From CAYHGV01 sp964356135 (lineage in GTDB: Bacteria; Hydrothermota; Tepidihabitantia; CAYHGV01), in contig CAYHGV010000009.1 of the NCBI GenBank assembly GCA_964356135.1, forward strand, positions 1 to 41,792: DNA of 41,792 nt. Reading direction: 5' to 3'. The notes under the pieces were generated by a model that did no database searches, was not told the DNA's origin, and saw only the letters and a program-made list of their open reading frames with translations. Both the position numbers and the translations under genes were made by a program. Of the stretch, positions 24,683 through 33,252 are shown in pieces (position 1 is the stretch's first letter; each line of letters starts with the position of its first letter).

Positions 24683-25665
24683 AGGACGATATCGACCTTC
24701 CGACCGCAGGTTGTGCACGTCCGATCGGTGACGCCGACAACCCGTGCCTGGAAATGGCTGCGGCTGATTAAGGTCGACTGGCATTGGGGGCAGACGGTGT
24801 CAGGATTTATGTCCGCGTCCCAGAGGTTGCCGAGGTAGACGTAGGAGAGGTGCTGCTTCGCTCGTCGGTAGGCGTCGACCAGGGTCGAAGTCGGGGTCAC
24901 GGGCAGGTCAAGTTTGTACTGCGGGAAATAGCGGGAAAAGTGGAGGACGGTTTGTTTGTCTAATGCCGCAACCCAGCAGATGAGTTCGTCGATTTCTTCC
25001 AAAGAATCATTCAGGGTCGGAATGAGCAGATTTGTCAGTTCGATGTGGCAGGAATTTTTGGCACGGCGAATAGTGTTTTGAACCGTGGTTAAATCACCTT
25101 TGATAATTTTTTTATAGAAATCGGGACGAATTGATTTTAAATCAATATTCATCGCATTGATATAGGGGAGGAGTTCGTCCAAGGGTTTTTCTTCGATCAT
25201 GCCGTTGGTCACTAAGACATTCTTGAATCCTTGTTTTTGTATCGTCGGACAGACATCCATCAGATATTCAAACCAGATGAGCGGTTCGGTATACGTATAG
25301 GAAATACCGATTGAACCATTCTGCCCGGCACGCTTGATCAGCTGGTCGGGCGGAACGTAGCGGGTGCGCGTCTCAGTTTGAGAGATTTCCCAGTTCTGGC
25401 AGAACGGGCAGGTTAAGTTGCAGCCATTCGGTGCAACCGACAGGATTGTACTCCCGGGATAGAAATGATAGAGGGGTTTCTTTTCAATCGGATCGAGTGC
25501 AATTGAAACAACCTGACCGTAGTTCGAGGCATAGAGGATGCCTCCTTGATTGGTCCGGCCTAAACACCGTCCCTTTTTTCCATCCGGGATGGTACAATGA
25601 ACCGGACAGAGAAAACATTTTACCCGATTCTCTGCGAGTTTTTCGTAATACCGTGCTTCTACCAT
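24679..25665 (-). CDS. amrS: AmmeMemoRadiSam-type radical SAM enzyme (AmrS, PflA-like)
   Basis: A 328-residue radical SAM protein. The cluster motif CNLTCPFCQNW has cysteines at 82, 86 and 89 (C-x3-C-x2-C). An N-terminal cysteine-rich region (C17, C20, C24, C34) and a C-terminal C-x2-C/C-x2-C ribbon (CPQC ... CTTCG) flank the core. The layout and ALDPIEKKPLYHFYPG fit the AmmeMemoRadiSam enzyme, a relative of pyruvate-formate-lyase activase. The AMMECR1 and Memo partners are not in the window. It lies inside the ApbE operon, overlapping ApbE by seven bases and the NusG II gene by four. Its reaction is not established. Confidence 0.88.
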   Translation of the reverse strand: MVEARYYEKLAENRVKCFLCPVHCTIPDGKKGRCLGRTNQGGILYASNYGQVVSIALDPIEKKPLYHFYPGSTILSVAPNGCNLTCPFCQNWEISQTETRTRYVPPDQLIKRAGQNGSIGISYTYTEPLIWFEYLMDVCPTIQKQGFKNVLVTNGMIEEKPLDELLPYINAMNIDLKSIRPDFYKKIIKGDLTTVQNTIRRAKNSCHIELTNLLIPTLNDSLEEIDELICWVAALDKQTVLHFSRYFPQYKLDLPVTPTSTLVDAYRRAKQHLSYVYLGNLWDADINPDTVCPQCQSTLISRSHFQARVVGVTDRTCTTCGRKVDIVL

Positions 25666-26618
25666 TTAAATCCTTTCGATCGAAAGAACTGGAGTGAGCC
25701 GTTTGCTTCAGTAATGATCAAACACTCGGTCGAGGGTATCGATTCGACCAACTTCACTCCCCGCTCGGGTCCTAAAACGAAGACCGCGGTCGCTAAGGCA
25801 TCGGCCGATAGTGCATCCGGTCCAATGATCGTTACGCTGATTGCCGGTCGGGCAGGATAGCCGGTCTTGGGGTCGAGAATGTGGTGGTAACGGCTATGGT
25901 CAATTTCGAAACACTTCTCATAGTCGCCCGAGGTCGTGATCGCCTGGTCCGATACTTCGACGGTTTTAATTATTCCTTCGCCGCGCGGATTCTTGATTCC
26001 TATCCGCCACGGTTTACCCCCGGGTTTATTGCCGAACACACGGATATCGCCGCCGGCATCGACCAGGCCGGTCCGGATACCATTGGCTTGTATTATTTCA
26101 CACGCCCGGTCGACGGCATAGCCTTTAGCAATGCCGCCCAAATCAATCCGGGCTCGGTTACGGAGATAGATCGAATCGCCGGTTAAAACGATATTGGTAT
26201 AGCCTACTGATTTCAGCGCCTGTTTTATCTCCGACTGAGCAGGCAGAAGGTAGTTGCCGGTATAAAATCCCCAGAGTTGTTCGAGTGGATACACCGTAAT
26301 ATCAAACTCGCCCTGTGATAATCCGGATACTTCCAGCGCATGTTCAATGATCGCTTTCAATTCGGGCGATATTCTTCCCGTGCCGGTTTTGTTAATCGTA
26401 GCGAGCTCTCCCGGTTCGACAAAAGTGCCGGCAAGGGTGTCGATTCGTGCTATTTCCCGAAACGCCTGCTGTAAAACCACTTCCGCTTTTTTAGTGTTGA
26501 TGTCGTATAGTTGGATCCGGACATAGGTTCCGAGGAGAAGTTCGGTTTGCTCGACCGGGGTGATTCGACCGTGACAGCCGAACAAAACCAATAAAACCGA
26601 TGACCACATCCACCGCAT
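25659..26618 (-). CDS. apbE: FAD:protein FMN transferase (ApbE)
   Basis: A 319-residue ApbE. The N-terminus MRWMWSSVLLVLFGCHG is a lipoprotein-type signal (LFGC), so it acts outside the inner membrane. Core motifs are LLGTYVRIQLYD, FDITVYPL, IDLGGIAKGYAVD, GLVDAGGDIRVFG, ITTSGDYEK, HHILDPKTGYPA and DALSADALATAVFVLG (Mg/FAD site). It attaches FMN to threonine in FMN-binding domains of redox proteins such as RnfG/NqrC. No such target protein is visible here. It is the first gene of a six-gene operon and starts eight bases after a -10 box without a ribosome-binding site. Confidence 0.95.
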   Translation of the reverse strand: MRWMWSSVLLVLFGCHGRITPVEQTELLLGTYVRIQLYDINTKKAEVVLQQAFREIARIDTLAGTFVEPGELATINKTGTGRISPELKAIIEHALEVSGLSQGEFDITVYPLEQLWGFYTGNYLLPAQSEIKQALKSVGYTNIVLTGDSIYLRNRARIDLGGIAKGYAVDRACEIIQANGIRTGLVDAGGDIRVFGNKPGGKPWRIGIKNPRGEGIIKTVEVSDQAITTSGDYEKCFEIDHSRYHHILDPKTGYPARPAISVTIIGPDALSADALATAVFVLGPERGVKLVESIPSTECLIITEANGSLQFFRSKGFKW

Positions 26619-26626
26619 CTTAAAAA

Positions 26627-26654
26627 ATCATATCCCGGCCGAAAACAATGTCAA
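26627..26654 (-). promoter_or_regulatory. Promoter of the ApbE operon (leaderless type)
   Basis: On the minus strand TTGACA (26649-26654), 16 bp, TATGAT (26627-26632), then eight bases to the ATG at 26618. Confidence 0.75.
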
Positions 26655-26691
26655 TGTCTTGGCCGAATAAACTGATGGGATCAAAATCCCC

Positions 26692-27864
26692 TTACTTTTT
26701 CAATACGTCTAAAAGAATCAGGACGATGTCAATGAGGAAAAGTATAACCAGCGAGATTTCTAAGATGATCATCCGGTTGGTCTGTGTTCGCTCCCAGGAT
26801 ACTCCGTAGATTGATTCGAGGGTAGCGAGCTTTGCCCGCACCGCCGATTTCCACTGGTCTAAATGGAACCGACCAGCGGTGGTCGTATAGACGCGGGCTA
26901 AAAAGATATCACCGATCAGCTTGAGGTAGTTTTCAATTCGATCGATAATCTCCGAAATATCCAATTTTATCCGGGAAAGACGTCCGAGGATCCGGGAAAA
27001 GGGGAAGATGCGAATTTTTTTATTGCCAAGGGCATCGTAGGCTTCATCGATAATTTGATCGAGCATCTGGTCATAGAGCCGTAGTTCGAGCAGCTGGATC
27101 AGGGCAAATTCGATAATATCGGGAACATCGTAGCTTCCATCCGGGTCGAAAATAAATGTCGAATTCCAATCGATCAGTGTCAGGTCGTGCTCTCGATAGG
27201 AGAGCGGGTTTTTCAGTATCCCTTTGATTTCATCCGGACTGAGGTTTTCTTCGCCCCGGAGGATATTAGCCAGTTGCGGCCGATAGGTGTTTAAAAGGTC
27301 TGCTCCCGCAATCTGCCGATCAAACGACTGCACCATAAATATCGTATAGTCTTCCCAGTCTTTCTCAGAATCAGGATTCGATTTCACCACGCTCGAGGCG
27401 ATATCGGATTTAATTTTAAGAAACTCAGTAACCGCCTTTGCCGATAATTCTTTATTTTCGGTAAGATATGCATTCAAGGTCTGGAGTTCGCCGAGCGACC
27501 CGGTCAGAGGAGAGATAAAACGAATAGTCACGACTCCGAAATCGTAGACCTTGGCGTCAATGGAAAAGATGAATTCCCGGCCGTCAAGAGAAAACCGTCG
27601 CTTGCCAAAACGAATCAGCAGCGGCGGTTTTCGGTACTGGATATACGGCGGGGTGAGGCGGGTGAAGGTTAAATACGATGCCTGTGCTGCTTTGCCCCGA
27701 ACCTTTTCCAACCGTCCGAGCTCGATCTCGTAACCGATGTCAAAACAGTAGTAGAGCATCACCGAACCGGCGAGAATGTTCAGGGGCGGGACAGTGACGT
27801 TCGCGGTTGTACTCGTATCCGCCATAGCGAATGAGTTGATGGTTACGTCGTTCGTTTTTTCCAA
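26692..27864 (-). CDS. RMD1/DUF155-like membrane-anchored protein
   Basis: A 390-residue protein with a soluble body and one C-terminal membrane helix (MIILEISLVILFLIDIVLILLDVL). The start of the fold (SVMLYYCFDIGYEIELGRLEKV), the middle strand FSIDAKVYDFGVVTIRFISP, a helical LLELRLYDQMLDQIIDEAYDAL segment and the final helix after ERTQTNRMIILE resemble the DUF155/RMD1 family, known from mitochondria and many prokaryotes but without a defined activity in bacteria. The assignment is by overall pattern and is uncertain. It overlaps the transaldolase gene by 22 bases. A start 13 codons later (27825) is possible. Confidence 0.55.
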   Translation of the reverse strand: MEKTNDVTINSFAMADTSTTANVTVPPLNILAGSVMLYYCFDIGYEIELGRLEKVRGKAAQASYLTFTRLTPPYIQYRKPPLLIRFGKRRFSLDGREFIFSIDAKVYDFGVVTIRFISPLTGSLGELQTLNAYLTENKELSAKAVTEFLKIKSDIASSVVKSNPDSEKDWEDYTIFMVQSFDRQIAGADLLNTYRPQLANILRGEENLSPDEIKGILKNPLSYREHDLTLIDWNSTFIFDPDGSYDVPDIIEFALIQLLELRLYDQMLDQIIDEAYDALGNKKIRIFPFSRILGRLSRIKLDISEIIDRIENYLKLIGDIFLARVYTTTAGRFHLDQWKSAVRAKLATLESIYGVSWERTQTNRMIILEISLVILFLIDIVLILLDVLKK

Positions 27865-28487
27865 TCGGCTAAGAATTTTTCGATACCGATATCGGTGAGC
27901 GGATGACGTATCATCTGAATGAAAATACTGTAGGGAATGGTTGCAATGTCGGCACCGATGAGTGCCGCTTGTAAAACATGGTTCGGGTGACGGACACTGG
28001 CAAAGATGACTTTGGTCGAAAAACCGTAGTTCTTATAGATGTGGATGATCGTTTCGACCGTCTTCACCCCCTCTTCGCCGATGTCGTCGAGCCTGCCGAC
28101 AAACGGACTACAGTAGCGTGCGCCGGCACGGGCGGCGACCAGGGCTTGCAGCGGAGAGAAGATCAAGGTCATATTGACCGGTATCGACTGGTCAGCCAAG
28201 TGCTTGGTTGCTTTTATGCCTTCGCTCGTACAGGGAATTTTTATGACGATATGCTCGCTGATGCGGGCGAGTTCCTTTGCTTCCTGTACCATTGACGCTG
28301 AATCGACGGCCGTCACTTCGGCACTGACCGGGTTTTTGACAATCGAGCAGATCTCTTTAAGATTCGTTTTGTAATCGCCGTGCTCTTTTGCCAAAAGCGA
28401 AGGATTGGTGGTAACGCCGGCTAAAATTCCCCACTCGGCGATTGCTCTGATTTCCTGAATATTGCCGGTATCAAGATACAGTTCCAT
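27843..28487 (-). CDS. tal: Transaldolase, TalC/fructose-6-phosphate-aldolase type
   Basis: A 214-residue small transaldolase: YLDTGNIQEIRAIAEWGILAGVTTNPSLLAKE, Schiff-base lysine in HIVIKIPCT at about Lys83, VNMTLIFSPLQALVAARAGARYCSPFVGRLDDIG and a C-terminal TDIGIEKFLADW. It interconverts sugar phosphates in the non-oxidative pentose phosphate pathway. Length and motifs match the TalC/MipB group, which can also act as fructose-6-phosphate aldolase. An AAGGAGG ribosome-binding site precedes the ATG. The 163 bases upstream show a possible TACAAT -10 but no clear -35. Confidence 0.93.
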   Translation of the reverse strand: MELYLDTGNIQEIRAIAEWGILAGVTTNPSLLAKEHGDYKTNLKEICSIVKNPVSAEVTAVDSASMVQEAKELARISEHIVIKIPCTSEGIKATKHLADQSIPVNMTLIFSPLQALVAARAGARYCSPFVGRLDDIGEEGVKTVETIIHIYKNYGFSTKVIFASVRHPNHVLQAALIGADIATIPYSIFIQMIRHPLTDIGIEKFLADWKKRTT

Positions 28488-28650
28488 GCTACCTCCTTCG
28501 GAAATTAATCATTGTATCACGAAATGTAAGAAATTCGGAAAGAACGAAAAAAATTATTATTGGCAGAGCCGAATTTATCAGCTCCGGTATCTTACCCGGG
28601 TCTCGGGAACATGCGGTTTTCTTATAAGTAGAATTGTTGGTTTTCATTTT

Positions 28651-29370
28651 TCAATATTTAACTTCAACCAGCGCCAATCCCTGGGGAGGTGCAGTGGTTA
28701 ATGACTTTTGAGGGAGATGTTTAAAACTATCTGCAATCTCCTTTTCAGTTCTTCGGTTTTGCCCGCGTTCGATTAAAGCGCCGACGATCCGACGCACCAG
28801 CTTGTATAAAAACCGGTCGGCTTCAAGTTCGATTGTAAGCTCGTCGCCGGTCTGGGTCAAGGTGATACGTTCGATATCGACCCAGGGGTTTTTCACCTTA
28901 ACCGGACAAAACACCGAATAGTCCTTGGGTCCGAGAAAGATATCTTTTGCCGACACCAGCAAACCGATGTCAAGCGGGGTTGTCAGTTCCCAGGCAAAAC
29001 GATTGCGCAGAGGCGACCGGCCGAGAATTATTCGATAGCGGTAGACTCTCCACCGGGCATCAAACCGGGCATGAAAATTGGATACGGTTTCGGAAATATT
29101 TTTTATGACAATGTCGTCCGGCAACAGGGAATTGATGCCGGCAGACAGCGGACGAAGGGGCAAAGGATTTCTGGTTTTGAAGTTCGCCTCCTGGGCAAAG
29201 GCATGAACTCCGGCATCGGTTCGTGCCGCACCCGAGAGCTTCACTTTTTCCTGCAAAATCCGGTGTAATACCTTCTCGACCGTTCCCTGGATTGTCCGTT
29301 TGTTGGTTTGATATTGCCAGCCGAAATAATCAGTTCCGTCGTATTCGATCGTTAAGCGGATGTTTCTCAC
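28651..29370 (-). CDS. truA: tRNA pseudouridine(38-40) synthase TruA
   Basis: A 239-residue enzyme that makes pseudouridine at positions 38-40 in the tRNA anticodon arm. It begins NIRLTIEYDGTDYFGWQYQ, the catalytic aspartate lies in SGAARTDAGVHAFAQ (about residue 52), and further marks are FHARFDARWRVYRYRI and FLYKLVRRIVGALIERG. It starts at GTG, overlapping the ecfT stop in GTGA. The pairing of ecfT and truA is common because both often follow ribosomal protein genes. Confidence 0.95.
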   Translation of the reverse strand: MRNIRLTIEYDGTDYFGWQYQTNKRTIQGTVEKVLHRILQEKVKLSGAARTDAGVHAFAQEANFKTRNPLPLRPLSAGINSLLPDDIVIKNISETVSNFHARFDARWRVYRYRIILGRSPLRNRFAWELTTPLDIGLLVSAKDIFLGPKDYSVFCPVKVKNPWVDIERITLTQTGDELTIELEADRFLYKLVRRIVGALIERGQNRRTEKEIADSFKHLPQKSLTTAPPQGLALVEVKY

Positions 29371-29981
29371 CGGTAGAAAATGGTAAAGCCAAGAAAGATG
29401 AGCGAAATGAAAATAGCCGGTAATCCGGATGCGATACTCGAACCGGCAGGTTCGACCGGTGGAGGAACGGGGAGGTCGGCGGCTTCGGTAAGGCCTTCGG
29501 CAATCAGGGTCGGCAAACTTCGGAGGTTGCGGTTCTGGAATTTCTTAAAAAAAACCGGTAGAGAATTGTTGACCACAATGAAACTGTGGGTCAGGTTTTT
29601 TTCCTGCAGCCGAACGATTGTCAGCAGTTTCCCAAGCCCCCAGGCTAATTCCTGCGGCGACGAGGTTTGTGCGAGGATGGTGGAAAGCATAATCGCAACC
29701 AGGAGTTTGGCGCTGATTGCCAAGCCATAAAAAAGTCCGGCCGGGAATGGGCGGGTCAGGAGATAAGCGCCGATAAGGGCGAAAAGAAAGACGCCGCTGG
29801 TTTTGAATACCGGCAAGAGTTTTTTTACAGGGAGTTTGGCAACAATCATCAAACTCAAGAGTATAATTGTCACGACCGTCCATTCGAGCGGTGTATTTAT
29901 AAATACCATAGCGATGAGCAAAACGACCAGTGAAATAATCTTAGCCCTTGGGTCGAGAGAATGGACGACCGAAATTCCCAT
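29367..29981 (-). CDS. ecfT: Energy-coupling factor transporter transmembrane protein (EcfT-like)
   Basis: A 204-residue membrane protein with about five helices. It starts MGISVVHSLDPRAKIISLVVLLIAMVF, the standard EcfT/CbiQ opening (SxxHxLDPRxK), and has LLVAIMLSTILAQTSSPQELAWGLGKLL. A polar C-terminal stretch (PVPPPVEPAGSS) and one last helix follow. EcfT couples ATPases to vitamin-binding S-components. The two EcfA ATPases are not in the window. A more upstream TTG start would use the -35 box of the gene's own promoter as a codon, so the ATG at 29981 is chosen. It lies five bases behind the -10 and has no ribosome-binding site. Confidence 0.82.
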   Translation of the reverse strand: MGISVVHSLDPRAKIISLVVLLIAMVFINTPLEWTVVTIILLSLMIVAKLPVKKLLPVFKTSGVFLFALIGAYLLTRPFPAGLFYGLAISAKLLVAIMLSTILAQTSSPQELAWGLGKLLTIVRLQEKNLTHSFIVVNNSLPVFFKKFQNRNLRSLPTLIAEGLTEAADLPVPPPVEPAGSSIASGLPAIFISLIFLGFTIFYR

Positions 29982-29986
29982 GCATG

Positions 29987-30014
29987 AGGTTAGGCTAAAG
30001 CCGGTTTCTGTCAA
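29987..30014 (-). promoter_or_regulatory. Promoter of ecfT - truA (leaderless type)
   Basis: On the minus strand TTGACA (30009-30014), 16 bp, TAACCT (29987-29992), five bases to the ATG at 29981. It is back to back with the promoter of the VCBS-protein gene. Confidence 0.68.
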
Positions 30015-30028
30015 GACACACTTGTGTC
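30015..30028. promoter_or_regulatory. Possible operator palindrome between divergent promoters
   Basis: GACACA-CT-TGTGTC is a perfect six-base inverted repeat between the two -35 boxes (30014 and 30038). The word GTCAAGACAC also occurs twice in direct orientation here. The position suits a shared regulator of ecfT-truA and the secreted-protein gene. No binding protein can be named. Confidence 0.35.
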
Positions 30029-30037
30029 AAGACACCC

Positions 30038-30065
30038 TTGACGAAGCAGAGAATTGCGTTAAGGT
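30038..30065 (+). promoter_or_regulatory. Promoter of the VCBS-protein gene (leaderless type)
   Basis: TTGACG (30038-30043), 16 bp, TAAGGT (30060-30065), seven bases to the ATG at 30073. Confidence 0.6.
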
Positions 30066-30072
30066 AAGAGGA

Positions 30073-33000
30073 ATGTCGGGGCTCTTGCGGATACTACTTG
30101 TAGGCATCGTTTCGCTCCAGTTTCTCCCTGCAGAAAATTTTACGCCCCTGGACCAGTTTGGGGCAGGTACCAATCAGGGAGTTGCCTGGGGTGACTACGA
30201 TAACGACGGTGATATCGACCTGCTTGTTGCCGGCAAAGGCTTCAGCCGGTTGTATAAAAACCAGGGAAGTAATACTTTTCTTGCAGTTGATTCGTTTGCC
30301 ACGCTTTTTCCTTACGGAGTGGCCTGGACCGACTATGACAACGACGGAATACTCGATTTTGTAATCGGTGATTCTACCGGTATCTGGGTATATTCCGATA
30401 GTTTTGAGAAAAAAACCTTCATTGCCGGTGGCCCGGTTCGGGGTGTGAGTTGGGGTGATTATAATAACGATGGTTCTGTAGATCTGGCAGTAGCAATCTA
30501 CGGCGGTCCGAACCGCCTCTATCGGAATGACGGGAGTGGTAATTTCCTACTGGTGGTCAATGCTTTTGGCAGCACAGCCGATTCGACCAACGGAATAACC
30601 TGGGCAGACTACAATAACGATGGCTGGTTAGACCTGGTGGTGGCAAATCAGCATTCCCAGAACCGGCTTTATAAGAATGACCACGGTAATTTCGTCGAAC
30701 AGTCGTTCGACCCGACCGTGAGAAATAGTTACGGAGCAGCCTGGGGAGATTATAATAACGATGGTTGGTTGGACCTCTTGGTCACCAATTTCGGCGACAC
30801 CAATTGCCTCTACCAAAATGGTAACGGAGTTTTCGCTCAGCTTGGTGGTGTTTTTTCTACGGTTGACTCCAGTACCGAAGCAACCTGGGGAGATTTCAAT
30901 AACGATGGCCAGCTCGACTTTGCAACTGCCAATATCCACGGAGTTAATAAACTATTTCACAACAACGGAAACGGCAGTTTTACAGAATTATCACCTTTTG
31001 AATCCGTATCTGATTCGAGTTTTGGTATTGCTTGCGCGGACTATAATGATGATGGTGATCTAGATTTGGCGGTTGCGAAACACGGACAGAATCGGCTCTA
31101 CCAGAACAATCTGAACGATAAAAATTATATAAAAGTCAGGCTGGTGGGTAGGGGAAAGGGCTATACAAATAGTGCTGGAATCGGTGCCCGGGTATTTTTA
31201 TTTAAGTCTGGTACCGATACCCTGTTCGGTTTGCGGGAACTGAATGGTGGGGGCGGTTTTTCGTCTCAGGATGCAATCGAAGCTCATTTCGGGGTTGCTG
31301 CCGGCGATTACGATGTAGTTGTCTCCTGGCCGGCATCGGGCATTGTTGATTCCGTAACGTCGGTCTCTTCACCCGATACTTTAACTATCCTTGAAGACCA
31401 GATGCCACCCCACAATCCCGATACAGTGTTCAGCACTACCCATACCCCAGTAATCTGGAGTTCTAATCGAACAATAATTATGGTCTGGTCTGGTGCATCC
31501 GACCCAGGAGGTAGTGGGGTTAAAGGTTATTCATATCGTCTTGATACACTTTCGACCGGACTGCCTGATACGATAATAGACAATCTTCAGCCGGATACTG
31601 CATTTAGTACTGAGCTGGGTTTCAACACCGGCAGATTATACTTTCACCTTCGGACAGTAGATAGCCTTGGGAATTGGAACCCGAATGCGGTCTCAGTCGG
31701 TCCTTACAGGATTGATGCGACCAAACCGACTCCGCCGGTTTTAGTCCTACCTTCGAATGGCATTAGGACCAACCAGACCCGGTCAAGTCTAACCTGGCAT
31801 AAACCGATAGATTTATCCGGGATCAGCGAGTATACCCTTCAAGTGGCTTTTGATTCGAATTTTAAATCTTCAGAATGGCAGGGTAATCCGTCGGATACGA
31901 CCCAGGAAATAGAATTAACTCCCGGAAAAAAGTTCTGGCGGGTTCGCGCCTCGGATTCAGCTGATAATGTAGGAGATTGGTCTTCTGTTTTTGCATTTAC
32001 TATCGACACGATTTCACCAACCGTTTTAGCCACCAATCCGAGAGATAGTGATGAAGGGGTTGCATTAACTTCCAATGTAATTGTCACCTTTAAAGAAAAC
32101 GATGTCGACCCGACAACCGTCACTACCAACACGTTTACCGTAACCGGTAATAAAACCGGTAGCTATTCGGGCACGATCTCCTTTGCCGGAGGTAATTACA
32201 TCTTTAATCCGGATAATGATTTCAAAGCTCTGGAGCGGATAACCTGCCTTCTCACCACCGGAATAAAAGATTCGGCTGCTAACAACTTCTCCTCGAATTA
32301 TACCTGGAGTTTCATGACCGGTTCAGTTGAGGATTCTTTGGGGCCGATAACTTCTAACATTTCAGCTCAACCCGAAACTACCAAGGGTGCCCCCTTTTTT
32401 GTGCTCGGCGCAAAGGTTTCCGATGTTGGCAGAGGGGAGAGTCCGATTATTCAAGCTGAATTTTTCATAGATTTGAGAGAAGAGAACGGCACCGGTCAAA
32501 TTATGCAGGGAAATTTCGGAAATAAAGAAGTGATGGTCGTTGACACGGTCGATACTACCGGTATTTTGCGGGGTCCGCATATTTTTTATATTCATGGTTT
32601 GGATGCTTCAAACAACTGGGGTCCTTTTGATTCAGTCACAGTCTGGATAACCGGGCCAGATGTACAAAAACCTGAGTTGACTATTAAAACCGAACCCGAC
32701 ACCATCGAAATCGGTGATAGTTTGACGGTTAGGGTCACGTCATCTAAGCCACTGTCTCAGATAGAGATAACCATCAGAACGAGTGACAACATACGCAGTT
32801 TTTTACGGGTCGATGCAGTCGATTCATTGCATTATGTAAGCATTTTCAATGCAATCGGCATTAAAGAGGGTCTGGCAATGGTATTGGTTGATGGTTTTGA
32901 CCGATCAGGCAATCCCGGGATTGATAGTGCATCTTTCTATATTCAAAGCCCAAGCAATTTACTTTCAAGGGAAAAGGTATATGTATGGCCAAATCCTGCA

Positions 33001-33252
33001 AACACAGATATAGTCCATTTTCACTATTTTGTAACCAGCAATGCCGACGTGGATCTTTATATTTATACCTTGACCGGGGAACTGGTATCAAAACGTTCTC
33101 AAACTGGTGCTCAAGCCGGTTACTCTAAAAATGAGTTCACAGTAAATATATCAAATCTTCCTAACGACCTGTACATATTTAAAATAGAAGCAACTGCCAG
33201 CGATGGAAGTAAATCCGGGTCGGTCATGAAAAAATTCGTAATCGTGCGATGA
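30073..33252 (+). CDS. Large secreted VCBS/FG-GAP and ASPIC-domain protein with sorting tail
   Basis: A 1,059-residue exported protein. A signal peptide (LLRILLVGIVSLQFLPA) precedes about seven FG-GAP/VCBS repeats (residues about 25-355), each with the calcium-loop motif GVAWGDYDNDGDIDLLV and NRLYKN. An ASPIC/UnbV-like domain follows (IKVRLVGRG ... FGVAAGDYDVVVSWPASG), then fibronectin/Ig-like modules with DPGGSGVKGYSYRLD, a Big_5-type module (SPTVLATNPRDSDEGVAL) and a C-terminal sorting tail (VYVWPNPANTDIVHF ... NLPNDLYIFKIEA). It is probably a surface adhesin or matrix protein. An earlier start would lie inside ecfT on the other strand, so the ATG just behind the -10 box is used. The stop overlaps the next ATG. 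Confidence 0.88.
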   Translation: MSGLLRILLVGIVSLQFLPAENFTPLDQFGAGTNQGVAWGDYDNDGDIDLLVAGKGFSRLYKNQGSNTFLAVDSFATLFPYGVAWTDYDNDGILDFVIGDSTGIWVYSDSFEKKTFIAGGPVRGVSWGDYNNDGSVDLAVAIYGGPNRLYRNDGSGNFLLVVNAFGSTADSTNGITWADYNNDGWLDLVVANQHSQNRLYKNDHGNFVEQSFDPTVRNSYGAAWGDYNNDGWLDLLVTNFGDTNCLYQNGNGVFAQLGGVFSTVDSSTEATWGDFNNDGQLDFATANIHGVNKLFHNNGNGSFTELSPFESVSDSSFGIACADYNDDGDLDLAVAKHGQNRLYQNNLNDKNYIKVRLVGRGKGYTNSAGIGARVFLFKSGTDTLFGLRELNGGGGFSSQDAIEAHFGVAAGDYDVVVSWPASGIVDSVTSVSSPDTLTILEDQMPPHNPDTVFSTTHTPVIWSSNRTIIMVWSGASDPGGSGVKGYSYRLDTLSTGLPDTIIDNLQPDTAFSTELGFNTGRLYFHLRTVDSLGNWNPNAVSVGPYRIDATKPTPPVLVLPSNGIRTNQTRSSLTWHKPIDLSGISEYTLQVAFDSNFKSSEWQGNPSDTTQEIELTPGKKFWRVRASDSADNVGDWSSVFAFTIDTISPTVLATNPRDSDEGVALTSNVIVTFKENDVDPTTVTTNTFTVTGNKTGSYSGTISFAGGNYIFNPDNDFKALERITCLLTTGIKDSAANNFSSNYTWSFMTGSVEDSLGPITSNISAQPETTKGAPFFVLGAKVSDVGRGESPIIQAEFFIDLREENGTGQIMQGNFGNKEVMVVDTVDTTGILRGPHIFYIHGLDASNNWGPFDSVTVWITGPDVQKPELTIKTEPDTIEIGDSLTVRVTSSKPLSQIEITIRTSDNIRSFLRVDAVDSLHYVSIFNAIGIKEGLAMVLVDGFDRSGNPGIDSASFYIQSPSNLLSREKVYVWPNPANTDIVHFHYFVTSNADVDLYIYTLTGELVSKRSQTGAQAGYSKNEFTVNISNLPNDLYIFKIEATASDGSKSGSVMKKFVIVR

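Noticed and set aside
29803..30072. N-terminal 90-codon extension of the VCBS protein
   Set aside because: It lies antisense to ecfT and its promoter, whereas the ATG at 30073 is followed by a clear signal peptide and preceded by a promoter.
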